Assembly: GCA_958450325.1 (NCBI GenBank)
Contig: OY288243.1
Span: 24,520,844 to 24,584,843 of the forward strand
DNA from: Agrostemma githago
Lineage: Eukaryota > Streptophyta > Magnoliopsida > Caryophyllales > Caryophyllaceae
Length of the DNA stretch: 64,000 bases
Direction: 5' to 3'
Shown here one piece after another: positions 47,101 through 58,700 of the stretch (the first letter of the stretch is position 1; each line of letters opens with the position of its first letter). A program made the translations under genes and the position numbers. The notes under the pieces were generated by a model that was not told the origin of the DNA, ran no database searches, and saw only the letters and a list, made by a program, of their open reading frames with translations.

Positions 47101-49521
47101 GTCCAGAGATAGTTAGAAATTATCTCGAATAAAGTCCGCGGACAAAGATCTGTCCCAAAGAGTAGTCCAGAGATTGTTAGAAACTATCTCGAAGAAAGTC
47201 CAGGGACAAAGATTCGTCCCATAGAGTAGTCCAGAGATAATCAGAAACTATCTCGAAGAAAGTCTAGGGACAAAGATCCATCCCAAAGAGTAGTCCAGAC
47301 ATTGTCAGAACCTATCTCGAAGAAAGTCAAGCGACAAAGATCCGTCCCAAAGAGTAGTCCGGAGATAGTCAGATACTATCTCGAAGAAAGACCAGGGACA
47401 AAGATCCGTCCCAAAGAGTTGTCCAGAGATAGTTAGAAACTATCTCGAATAAAGTCCACGGACAAAGATCCGTCCCAAAGAGTTGTCCGGAGATTGTCAG
47501 AAACTATCTCGAAGAAAGTCAAGGGACAAAGATCCATCCCAAAGAGTAGTCCAGAGATTGTCAGAAACTATCTCAAAGAAAGTCCAAGGACAAAGATCCG
47601 TCCCAAAGAGTAGTCCGGAGATAGTCAAAAACTATCTCGAAGAAATTTCAGGGACAAAGATTCGTCCCATAGAGTAGTCCAGAGATAATCAGAAACTATC
47701 TCGAAGAAAGTCCAGGGACAAAGATCCGTCCCAAAGAGTAGTCCATAGATAATCATAAACTATCTCGAAGAAAGTCCTCGGAGAAAGATCCGTCCCAAAG
47801 ACTAGTCCAGAGATAGTCAAAAACTATCTCGAAGAAAGTCCAGGGACAAAGATCCGTCCCAAAGAGTAGTCCAGTAATTGTTAGAAACTATCTCGAAGAA
47901 ATTTAAGGGACAAAGATCCGTCACAAAGAGTAGTCCGAAGATAGTCAGAAAATATCTCGAAGAACGTCCAGGGACAAAGATCCGTCCCAAAGAATAGTCC
48001 AAAGATAGTCAGAAACTATCTCGAAGAAAGTCAAGGGACAAAGATCCATCCCAAAGAGTAGTCCGGATATAGTAAGTCCAAGAAGAAAGATCATAGTCAT
48101 AAATTATCTCAAAGAATGTCCAGGGACAAAGATTCGTCTCAAAGAGTAGTCCAGAGATAGTCAGATACTATCTCGAAAAAAGACCGGGGACAAAGATCCG
48201 TCCCAAAGAGTTGTCCAGAGATAGTTAGAAATTATCTCGAATAAAGTCCGCGGACAAAGATCTGTCCCAAAGAGTAGTCCAGAGATTGTTAGAAACTATC
48301 TCGAAGAAAGTCCAGTGACAAAGATTCGTCCCATAGAGTAGTCCAGAGATAATCAGAAACTATCTCGAAGAAAGTCTAGGGACAAAGATCCGTCCCAAAG
48401 AGTAGTCCAGACATTGTCAGAACCTATCTCGAAGAAAGTCAAGGGACAAAGATCCGTCCCAAAGAGTAGTCCGGAGATAGTCAGATACTATCTCGAAGAA
48501 AGACCAGGGACAAAGATCCGTCCCAAAGAGTTGTCCAGAGATAGTTAGAAACTATCTCGAATAAAGTCCACGGACAAAGATCCGTCCCAAAGAGTTGTCC
48601 GGAGATTGTCAGAAACTATCTCGAAGAAAGTCAAGGGACAAAGATCCATCCCAAAGAGTAGTCCAGAGATTGTCAGAAACTATCTCAAAGAAAGTCCAAG
48701 GACAAAGATCCGTCCCAAAGAGTAGTCCGGAGATAGTCAAAAACTATCTCGAAGAAATTTCAGGGACAAAGATTCGTCCCATAGAGTAGTCCAGAGATAA
48801 TCAGAAACTATCTCGAAGAAAGTCCAGGGACAAAGATCCGTCCCAAAGAGTAGTCCATAGATAATCATAAACTATCTCGAAGAAAGTCCTCGGAGAAAGA
48901 TCCGTCCCAAAGACTAGTCCAGAGATAGTCAAAAACTATCTCGAAGAAAGTCCAGGGACAAAGATCCGTCCCAAAGAGTAGTCCAGTAATTGTTAGAAAC
49001 TATCTCGAAGAAATTTAAGGGACAAAGATCCGTCACAAAGAGTAGTCCGAAGATAGTCAGAAAATATCTCGAAGAACGTCCAGGGACAAAGATCCGTCCC
49101 AAAGAATAGTCCAAAGATAGTCAGAAACTATCTCGAAGAAAGTCAAGGGACAAAGATCCATCCCAAAGAGTAGTCCGGATATAGTAAGTCCAAGAAGAAA
49201 GATCATAGTCATAAATTATCTCAAAGAATGTCCAGGGACAAAGATTCGTCTCAAAGAGTAGTCCAGAGATAGTCAGATACTATTTCGAAAAAAGACCGGG
49301 GACAAAAATCCGTCCCAAAGAGTTGTCCAGAGATAGTTAGAAATTATCTCGAATAAAGTCCGCGGACAAAGATCTGTCCCAAAGAGTAGTCCAGAGATTG
49401 TTAGAAACTATCTCGAAGAAAGTCCAGGGACAAAGATTCGTCCCATAGAGTAGTCCAGAGATAATCAGAAACTATCTCGAAGAAAGTCTAGGGACAAAGA
49501 TCCGTCCCAAAGAGTAGTCCA
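37015..49521 (+). repeat. 1,112-bp HOR array, about 11.2 copies
   Basis: The segment starting TTGTCCGGAGATTGTC recurs at 37475, 38587, 39699, 40811, 41923, 43035, 44147, 45259, 46371, 47483 and 48595, always 1,112 bp apart. The unit is 18 monomers with one 22-bp and one 18-bp deletion (1,152 - 40 = 1,112). The 18-bp deletion is visible as GTAAGTCCAAGAAG. Copies differ by only a few substitutions each, for example GATCGG near 46037 and CCAAGGAG near 40432. The array ends near 49521, where the expected CCAGACATTG is replaced by CCATAGATAATC, a jump to a later phase of the unit. This is the most regular part of the window. Confidence 0.96.
39770..41135 (+). repeat. Segment duplicated as a multi-unit block (4,448 bp = 4 x 1,112)
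   Basis: Rare variants found here recur exactly 4,448 bp to the right, not in the adjacent units: CCGAAAC (39778 and 44226), TTCCGGG (39866 and 44314), AAACAAACTCG (40768 and 45216), AAAGGGTAG (40937 and 45385). AAAGACTAG (41129 and 45577) is also shared at this offset but occurs in some other units. This indicates that several units were copied together. Confidence 0.82.
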
Positions 49522-49834
49522 TAGATAATCATAAACTATCTCGAAGAAAGTCCTCGGAGAAAGATCCGTCCCAAAGAGTAGTCCAGAGATAGTCAAAAAC
49601 TATCTCGAAGAAAGTCCAGGGACAAAGATCCGTCCCAAAGAGTAGTCCAGTAATTGTTAGAAACTATCTCGAAGAAATTTAAGGGAAAAAGATCCGTCTA
49701 AAAGAGTAGTCTGAAGATAGTCAGAAAATATCTCGAAGAATGTCGAGGGACAAAGATCCATCCCAAAGAATAGTCCAAATATAGTCAGAAACTATCTCGA
49801 AGAAAGTCAAGGGACAAAGATCCATCCCAAAGAG
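49522..49834 (+). repeat. Transition at the right end of the 1,112-bp array
   Basis: Monomers in the order of the 1,112-bp unit but more diverged (TTAAGGGAAAAAG, GTCTAAAAGAG, AATGTCGAGGG, GTAGCCCGG). It lacks the 18-bp deletion, since GTAAGAACCTATCTCG is intact near 49848. Divergence at array edges is expected where homogenisation is weaker. Confidence 0.8.
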
Positions 49835-52370
49835 TAGCCCGGATATAGTAAGAACCTATCTCGAAGAAAGTCCAAGGAGAAAGATCATAGTCATAAATTA
49901 TCTCAAAGAAAGTCCAGGGACAAAGATCCGTCCCAAAGAGTAGTCCAGAGATAGTCAGATATTACCTCGAAGAAAGACCAGGGACAAAGATCTGTCCCAA
50001 AGAGTTGTCCAGAGATTGTTAGAAACTATCTCGAATAAAGTCCATAGACAAAGATCTGTCCCAAAGAGTAGTCCAGACATTGTCAGAAACTATCTCGAAG
50101 AAAGTCAAGGGACAAAGATCCGTCCCAAAGAGTAGTCCGGAGATAGTCAGATACTTTCTCGAAGAAAGACCAGGGACAAAGATCCGTCCCAAAGAGTTGT
50201 CCAGAGATAGTTAGAAACTATCTCGAATAAAGTCCACGGACAAAGATCCGTCCCAAAGAATAGTCCGGAGATTGTCAGAAACTATCTCAACGAAAGTCCA
50301 GGGACAAAGATCCGTCCCAAAGAGTAGTCCGGAGATAGTCAAAAACTATCTCGAAGAAAGTTCAGGGACAAAGATCCATCCCAAAGATTAGTCCGGAGAT
50401 AGTCAAAAACTATCTCGAAGAAAGTTCAGGGACAAAGATTCGTCCCATAGAGTAGTCCAGAGATAATCAGAAAGAATCTCGAAGAAAGTCCAGGGACAAA
50501 GATCCGTCCCAAAGAGTAGTCCATAGATAATCATAAACTATCTCGAAGAAAGTCCTCGGAGAAAGATCCGTCCCAAAGAGTAGTCCAGAGATAGTCAGAT
50601 ACTATCTCGAAAAAAGACCTGGGACAAAGATCCGTCCCAAAGAGTTGTCCAGAGATAGTTAGAAATTATCTAGAATAAAGTCCACGGACTAAGATCTGTC
50701 CCAAAGAGTAGTCCAGAGATTGTTAGAAACTATCTCGAAGAAAGTCAAGGGACAAAGATCCGTCCTAAAGAGTAGTCCGGAGATAGTCAGATACTATCTC
50801 GAAGAAAGACCAGGGAGAAAGATTCGTCCCATAGAGTAGTCCAGAGATAGTCAGAAACTATCTCGAAGAAAGTCCAGGAACAAAGATCCGTCCCAAAGAG
50901 TAGTCCATAGATAGTCACAAACTATCTCGAAGAAACACCTCGGAGAAAGATCCGTCCCAAAGAGTAGTCCAGAGATAGTCAAAAACTATCTCGAAGAAAG
51001 TTCAGGGACAAAGATCCGTCCCAAAGAATAGTCCAAAGATAGTGAGAAACTATCTCGAAGAAAGTCAAGGGACAAAGATCCATCCCAAAGAGTAGTCCGG
51101 ATATAGTAAGAACCTATCTCGAAGAAAGTCCAAGGAGAAAGATCATAGTCATAAATTATCTCAAAGAAAGTCCAGGGACAAAGATTCGTCCCAAAGAGTA
51201 GTCCAGAGATAGTCAGATACTATCTCGAAGAAAGACCAGGGACAAAGACCCGTCCCAAAGAGTAGTCCGGAGATAGTCAAAAACTATCTCGAAGAAAGTT
51301 CAGGGACAAAGATTCGTCCCATAGAGTAGTCTAGAGATAAAAACTATCTCGAAGAAAGTCCAGGGAAAAGATCCGTCCCAAAGAGTAGTCCAGAGATATT
51401 CATAAACTATCTCGAAGAAAGTCCTCGGAGAAAGATCCGTCCCAAAGAGTAGTTCTGAGATAGTCAAAAATTATCTCGAAGAAAGACCAGGGACAAAGAT
51501 CCGTCCCAAAGAGTAGTCCAGTAATTGTTAGAAACTATCGCGAAGAAATTTAAGGGACAAAGATCCGTCACAAAGAGTAGTCCGAAGATAGTCAGAAAAT
51601 ATCTTGAAGAACGTCCAGGGAGAAAGATCCGTCCCAAAGAATAGTCAAAAGATAGTCAGAAACTATCTCGAAGAAAGTCAAGGGACAAAGATCCATCCCA
51701 AAGAGTAGTCCGGATATAGTAAGAACCTATCTCGAAGAAAGTCCAAGGAGAAAGATCATAGTCATAAATTATCTCAAAGAAAGTCCAGGGACAAAGATCC
51801 GTCCCAAAGAGTAGTCCAGAGATAGTCAGATATTACCTCGAAGAAAGACCAGGGACAAAGATCTGTCCCAAAGAGTAGTCCAGACATTGTCAGAAACTAT
51901 CTCGAAGAAAGTCAAGGGACAAAGATCCGTCCCAAAGAGTAGTCCGGAGATAGTCAGATACTATCTCGAAGAAAGACCAGGGACAAAGATCCGTCCCAAA
52001 GAGTTGTCCAGAGATAGTTAGAAACTGTCTCGAATAAAGTCCACGGACAAAGATCCGTCCCATAGAATAGTCCGGAGATTGTCAGAAACTATCTCAAAGA
52101 AAGTCCAGGGACAAAGATCCGTCCCAAAGAGTAGTCCGGAGATAGTCAAAAACTATCTCGAAGAAAGTTCAGGGACAAAGATCCGTCCCAAAGAGTAGTC
52201 CGGAGATAGTCAAAAACTATCTCGAAGAAAGTTCAGGGACAAAGATTCGTCCCATAGAGTAGTCCAGGGAGAATCAGAAACAATCTCGAAGAAAGTCCAG
52301 GGACAAAGATCCGTCCCAAAGAGTAGTCCATAGATAATCATAAACTATCTCGACGAAAGTCCTCGGAGAA
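49835..52370 (+). repeat. Third, partial copy of the 3,732-bp unit
   Basis: Collinear with 34470-37010 at an offset of 15,364, e.g. TCGAAG at 34497 and 49861, GACCTGGG at 35252 and 50616. After about 51340 the offset is 15,361, because this copy reads GAGATAAAAACTATC where the others have GAGATAGTCACAAAAC and lacks the 2-bp deletion near 36652. The 1,112-bp array is thus flanked on both sides by copies of one 3.7-kb unit. Confidence 0.86.
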
Positions 52371-54209
52371 AGATCCGTCCCAAAGAGTAGTCCAGAGATA
52401 GTCAGATACTATCTCGAAAAAAGACCTGGGACAAAGATCCGTCCCAAAGAGTTGTCCAGAAATAGTTAGAAATTATCTAGAATAAAGTCCACGGACAAAG
52501 ATCTGTCCCAAAGAGTAGTCCAGAGATTGTTAGAAACTATCTCGAAGAAAGTCAAGGGACAAAGATCCGTCCTAAAGAGTAGTCCGGAGATAGTCAGATA
52601 CTATCTCGAAGAAAGACCAGGGACAAAGATCCGTCTCAAAGAGTTGTCCAGAGATAGTTAGAAACTATCTCGAATAAAGTCAACGGACAAAGATCCGTCC
52701 CAAAGAATAATCCGGAGATTGTCAGAAACTATCTCAAAGAAAGTCCAGGGACAAAGATCCGTCCCAAAGAGTTGTCCGGAGATAGTCAGATACTATCTCG
52801 AAGAAAGACCCGGGACAAAGATCCGTCTCAAAGAGTTGTCCAGAGATAGTTAGAAACTATCTCGAATAAAGTCAACGGACAAAGATCCGTCCCAAAGAAT
52901 AATCCGGAGATTGTCAGAAACTATCTCAAAGAAAGTCCAGGGACAAAGATCCGTCCCAAAGAGTAGTCCGGAGATAGTCAAAAACTATCTCGAAGAAAGT
53001 TCAGGGACAAAGATTCGTCCCATAGAGTAGTCCAGAGATAGTCAGAAACTATCTCGAAGAAAGTCCAGGAACAAAGATCCGTCCCAAAGAGTAGTCCATA
53101 GATAGTCACAAAATATCTCGAAGAAACACCTCGGAGAAAGATCCGTCCCAAAGAGTAGTCCAGAGATAGTCAAAAACTATCTCGAAGTAAGTTCAGGGAC
53201 AAAGATCCGTCCCAAAGAATAGTCCAAAGATAGTGAGAAACTATCTCGAAGAAAGTCAAGGGACAAAGATCCATCCCAAAGAGTAGTCCGGATATAGTAA
53301 GAACCTATCTCGAAGAAAGTCCAAGGAGAAAGATCATAGTCATAAATTATCTCAAAGAAAGTCCAGGGACAAAGATTCGTCCCAAAGAGTAGTCCAGAGA
53401 TAGTCAGATACTATCTCGAAAAAAGACCAGGGACAAAGATCCGTCCCAAAGAGTTGCCCAGAGATAGTTAGAAATTATCTCGAATAAAGTCCACGGACAA
53501 ATATCTGTCCCAAAGAGTAGTCCAGAGATTGTTAGAAACTATCTCGAAGAAAGTCCAGGGACAAAGATTCGTCGCAAAGAGTAGTCCGGATATAGTAAGA
53601 ACCTATCTCGAAGAAAGTCCACGGACAAAGATCTATACCAAAGAGTAGTTTAGAGATAGTCAGAAACTATATCGAAGAAAGTCCAGGGACAAAGATCCGT
53701 CCCGAATAGTAGTCCAGAGATTGTCAGATACAATCTCGAAGAAAGACCAGGGAAAAAGATCCGTCCCAAAGAGTTGTCCAGAGATAGTTAGAAACTCTCT
53801 CGAATAAAGTCCACGGACAAAGATCCGTCCCAAAGAGTAGTCCAGACATTGTCAGAAACTATCTCGAAGAAAGTTAAGGGACAAAGATCCGTCCCAAAGA
53901 GTAGTTCGGAGATAGTCAGATACTATCTCGAAGAAAGACCAGGGACAAAGATCCGTCCCAAATAGTTATCCAGAGATTGTTAGAAACTATCTCGAATAAA
54001 GTCCACGGACAAAGATCCGTCCCAAAGAGTAGTCTGGAGATTGTCAGAAACTATCTCGAAGAAAGTCAAGGGACAAAGATCCATCCCAAAGAGTAGTCCA
54101 GAGATAGTCAGATACAATCTCGAAAAAAGTCCAGGGACAAAGATTCGTCCCATAGAACAGTCCAGAGATAATCAGAAACTATCTCGAAGAAAGTCCAGGG
54201 ACAAAGATC
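52371..54209 (+). repeat. Irregular satellite with a 192-bp duplication
   Basis: Mosaic of right-type monomers. The rare GTCAACGGAC variant occurs near 52679 and 52871, 192 bp apart, which marks a tandem duplication of three monomers (about 52585-52970). Around 53030-53400 the sequence resembles 50840-51215, including CACCTCGGAG and GATAGTGAG, at an offset of roughly 2.19 kb. No gene or insertion is seen. Confidence 0.8.
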
Positions 54210-55770
54210 CGTCCCAAAGAGTAGTCCATAGATAATCATAAACTATCTCGAAGAAAGTCCTCGGAGAAAGATCCGTCCCAAAGAGTAGTCCAGAGATAGT
54301 CTAAAACAATCTCGAAGAAAGTCCAAGTTCAAAGATCTGTCCCAAAGAGTAGTCCAGTAATTGTTAGAAACTATCTCGAAGAAATTTAAGGGACAAAGAT
54401 CCGTCACAAAGAGTAGTCCGAAGATAGTCAGAAAATATCTCGAAGAACGTCCAGGGACAAAGATCTGTCCCAAAGAATAGTCCAAAGATAGTCAGAAACT
54501 ATCTCGAAGAAAGTCAAGGGACAAAGATCCATCCTAAAGAGAAGTCCGGATATAGTAAGAACCTATCTCGAAGAAAGTCCAAGGAGAAAGATCATAGTCA
54601 CAAATTATCTCAAAGAAAGTCCAGGGACAAAGATTAGTCCCAAAGAGTAGTCCAGAGATAGTCAGATACTATCTCGAAAAAAGACCAGGGACAAAGATCC
54701 GTCCCAAAGAGTTGTTCAGAGATAGTTAGAAATTATCTCGAATAAAGTTCTCGGACAAAGATCTGTCCCAAAGAGTAGTCCAGAGACTGTTAGAAACTAT
54801 CTCCAAGAAAGTCCAGGGACAAAGATCCGTCCCAAAGAGTAGTCCGGATATAGTAAGAACCTATCTCAAAGAAAGACCACGGAGAAAGATCATAGTCATA
54901 AATTATCTCAAAGAAAGTACGGGGACAAAGATCTATACCAAAGAGTAGTCTAGAGATAGTCAGAAACTATATCGAAGAAAGTCCAGGGACAAAGATCCAT
55001 CCCAAAGAGTAGTCCAGAGATAGTCATAAACTATCTCGAAGAAAGTCCTCGGAGAAAGATCCGTCCCAAAGAGTAGTCCAGAGATAGTCAAAAAGTATCT
55101 CGAAGAAAGTCCAGGGACAAAGATCCGTCTCAAAGAGTAGGCCAGTAATTGTTAGAAACTATCTCGAAGAAATTTAAGGGACAAAGATCCGTCACAAAGA
55201 GTAGTCCGAAGATAGTCAGAAAATATCTCAAAGAACGTCCAGGCACAAAGATCCGTCCCAAAGAATAGTCCAAAGATAGTCAGAAACTATCTCGAGGAAA
55301 GTCAAGGGACAAAGATCCATCCTAAAGAGAAGTCCGGATATAGTAAGAACCTATCTCGAAGAAAGTCCAAGGAGAAAGATCATAGTCACAAATTATCTCA
55401 AAGAAAGTCCAGGGACAAAGATTCGTCCCAAAGAGTAGTCCAGAGATAGTCAGATACTATCTCGAAAAAAGACCAGGGACAAAGATCCGTCCCAAAGAGT
55501 TGTTCAGAGATAGTTAGAAATTATCTCGAATAAAGTCCACGGACAAAGATCTGTCCCAAAGAGTAGTCCAGAGACTGTTAGAAACTATCTCGAAGAAAGT
55601 CCAGGGACAAAGATCCGTCCCAAAGAGTAGTCCGGATATAGTAAGAACCTATCTCAAAGAAAGTCCACGGAGAAAGATCATAGTCATAAATTATCTCAAA
55701 GAAAGTACGGGGACAAAGATCTATACCAAAGAGTAGTCTAGAGATAGTCAGTAACTATATCGAAGAAAGT
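54210..55770 (+). repeat. Tandem duplication, 788-bp period
   Basis: ATCCTAAAGAGAAG at 54531 recurs at 55319 and AGTACGGGGAC at 54916 recurs at 55704, both 788 bp apart. The length equals 13 monomers with two 22-bp deletions (832 - 44). The second copy is also the left part of the first 1,749-bp unit, so the 1,749-bp unit appears to have been assembled partly from this module. Confidence 0.87.
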
Positions 55771-58700
55771 CCAGGGACAAAGATCCGTCCCAAAGAGTAG
55801 TCCAGAGATAGTCAGAAACTATCTCGAAGAAAGTCAAGGGACAAAGATCTGTCCCAAAGAGTAGTCCAGTAATTGTTAGAAACTATCTCGAAGAAATTTA
55901 AGGGACAAAGATCCGTCACAAAGAGTAGTCCGAAGATAGTCAGAAAATATCTCGAAGAACGTCCAGGGACAAAGATCCGTCCCAAAGATTAGTCCAAAGA
56001 TAGTCAGAAACTATCTCGAAGAAAGTCAAGGGACAAAGATCCATCCCAAAGAGTAGTCCGGATATAGTAAGTCCAAGAAGAAAGATCATAGTCATAAATT
56101 ATCTCAAAGAATGTCCAGGGACAAAGATTCGTTCAAAGAGTAGTCCAGAGATAGTCAGATACTATCTCGAAAAAAGACCAGGGACAAAGATCCGTCCCAA
56201 AGAGTTGTCCAGAGATAGTTAGAAATTATCTCGAATAAAGTCCGCGGACAAAGATCTGTCCCAAAGAGTAGTCCAGAGATTGTTAGAAACTTTCTCGAAG
56301 AAAGTCCAGGGACAAAGATCCGTCCCAAAGAGTAGTCCGGATATAGTAAGAATCTATCTCGAAGAAAGTCCACGGAGAAAGATCATAGTCATAAATTATC
56401 TCAAAGAAAGTCCGGGGACAAAGATCTATACCAAAGAGTAGTATAGAGATAGTCAGAAACTATATCGAAGAAAGTCTAGGGACAAAGATCCGTCCCAAAG
56501 AGTAGTCCAGAGATAGTCAGATACTATCTCGAAGAAAGACCAGGGACAAAGATCCGTCCCAAAGAGTTGTCCAGAGATAGTTAGAAACTCTCTCGAATAA
56601 AGTCCACGGACAAAGATCCGTCCCAAAGAGTAGTCCAGACATTGTCAGAAACTATCTCGAAGAAAGTCAAGGGACAAAGATCCGTCCCAAAGAGTAGTCC
56701 GGAGATAGTCAGATACTATCCCGAAGAAAGACCAGGGACAAAGATCCGTCCCAAAGAGTAGTCCAGAGATAGTCATAAACTATCTCGAAGAAAGTCCTCG
56801 GAGAAAGATCCGTCCCAAAGAGTAGTCCAGAGATAGTCAAAAAGTATCTCGAAGAAAGTCCAGGGACAAAGATCCGTCTCAAAGAGTAGTCCAGTAATTG
56901 TTAGAAACTATCTCGAAGAAATTTAAGGGACAAAGATCCGTCACAAAGAGTAGTCCGAAGATAGTCAGAAAATATCTCAAAGAACGTCCAGGCACAAAGA
57001 TCCGTCCCAAAGAATACTCCAAAGATAGTCAGAAACTATCTCGAAGAAAGTCAAGGGACAAAGATCCATCCTAAAGAGAAGTCCGGATATAGTAAGAACC
57101 TATCTCGAAGAAAGTCCAAGGAGAAAGATCATAGTCACAAATTATCTCAAAGAAAGTCCAGGGACAAAGATTCGTCCCAAAGAGTCGTCCAGAGATAGTC
57201 AGATACTATCTCGAAAAAAGACAAGGGACAAAGATCCGTCCCAAAGAGTTGTTCAGAGATAGTTAGAAATTATCTCGAATAAAGTCCACGGACAAAGATC
57301 TGTCCCAAAGAGTAGTCCAGAGACTGTTAGAAACTATCTCGAAGAAAGTCCAGGGACAAAGATCCGTCCCAAAGAGTAGTCCGGATATAGTAAGAACCTA
57401 TCTCAAAGAAAGTCCACGGAGAAAGATCATAGTCATAAATTATCTCAAAGAAAGTACGGGGACAAAGATCTATACCAAAGAGTAGTCTAGAGATAGTCAG
57501 AAACTATATCGAAGAAAGTCCAGGGACAAAGATCCGTCCCAAAGAGTAGTCCAGAGATAGTCAGAAACTATCTCGAAGAAAGTCAAGGGACAAAGATCCG
57601 TCCCAAAGAGTAGTCCAGTAATTGTTAGAAACTATCTCGAAGAAATTTAAGGGACAAAGATCCGTCACAAAGAGTAGTCCGAAGATAGTCAGAAAATATC
57701 TCGAAGAACGTCCAGGGACAAAGATCCGTCCCAAAGATTAGTCCAAAGATAGTCAGAAACTATCTCGAAGAAAGTCAAGGGACAAAGATCCATCCCAAAG
57801 AGTAGTCCGGATATAGTAAGTCCAAGAAGAAAGATCATAGTCATAAATTATCTCAAAGAATGTCCAGGGACAAAGATTCGTTCAAAGAGTAGTCCAGAGA
57901 TAGTCAGATACTATCTCGAAAAAAGACCAGGGACAAAGATCCGTCCCAAAGAGTTGTCCAGAGATAGTTAGAAATTATCTCGAATAAAGTCCGCGGACAA
58001 AGATCTGTCCCAAAGAGTAGTCCAGAGATTGTTAGAAACTTTCTCGAAGAAAGTCCAGGGACAAAGATCCGTCCCAAAGAGTAGTCCGGATATAGTAAGA
58101 ATCTATCTCGAAGAAAGTCCACGGAGAAAGATCATAGTCATAAATTATCTCAAAGAAAGTCCGGGGACAAAGATCTATACCAAAGAGTAGTATAGAGATA
58201 GTCAGAAACTATATCGAAGAAAGTCTAGGGACAAAGATCCGTCCCAAAGAGTAGTCCAGAGATAGTCAGATACTATCTCGAAGAAAGACCAGGGACAAAG
58301 ATCCGTCCCAAAGAGTTGTCCAGAGATAGTTAGAAACTCTCTCGAATAAAGTCCACGGACAAAGATCCGTCCCAAAGAGTAGTCCAGACATTGTCAGAAA
58401 CTATCTCGAAGAAAGTCAAGGGACAAAGATCCGTCCCAAAGAGTAGTCCGGAGATAGTCAGATACTATCCCGAAGAAAGACCAGGGACAAAGATCCGTCC
58501 CAAAGAGTAGTCCAGAGATAGTCATAAACTATCTCGAAGAAAGTCCTCGGAGAAAGATCCGTCCCAAAGAGTAGTCCAGAGATAGTCAAAAAGTATCTCG
58601 AAGAAAGTCCAGGGACAAAGATCCGTCTCAAAGAGTAGTCCAGTAATTGTTAGAAACTATCTCGAAGAAATTTAAGGGACAAAGATCCGTCACAAAGAGT

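Noticed and set aside
51330..51350. Breakpoint or insertion at the GAGATAAAAACTATC variant
   Set aside because: It is a small net 5-bp loss relative to the GTCACAAAAC form in the paralogous copies. Satellite register resumes at once and no foreign sequence is present.
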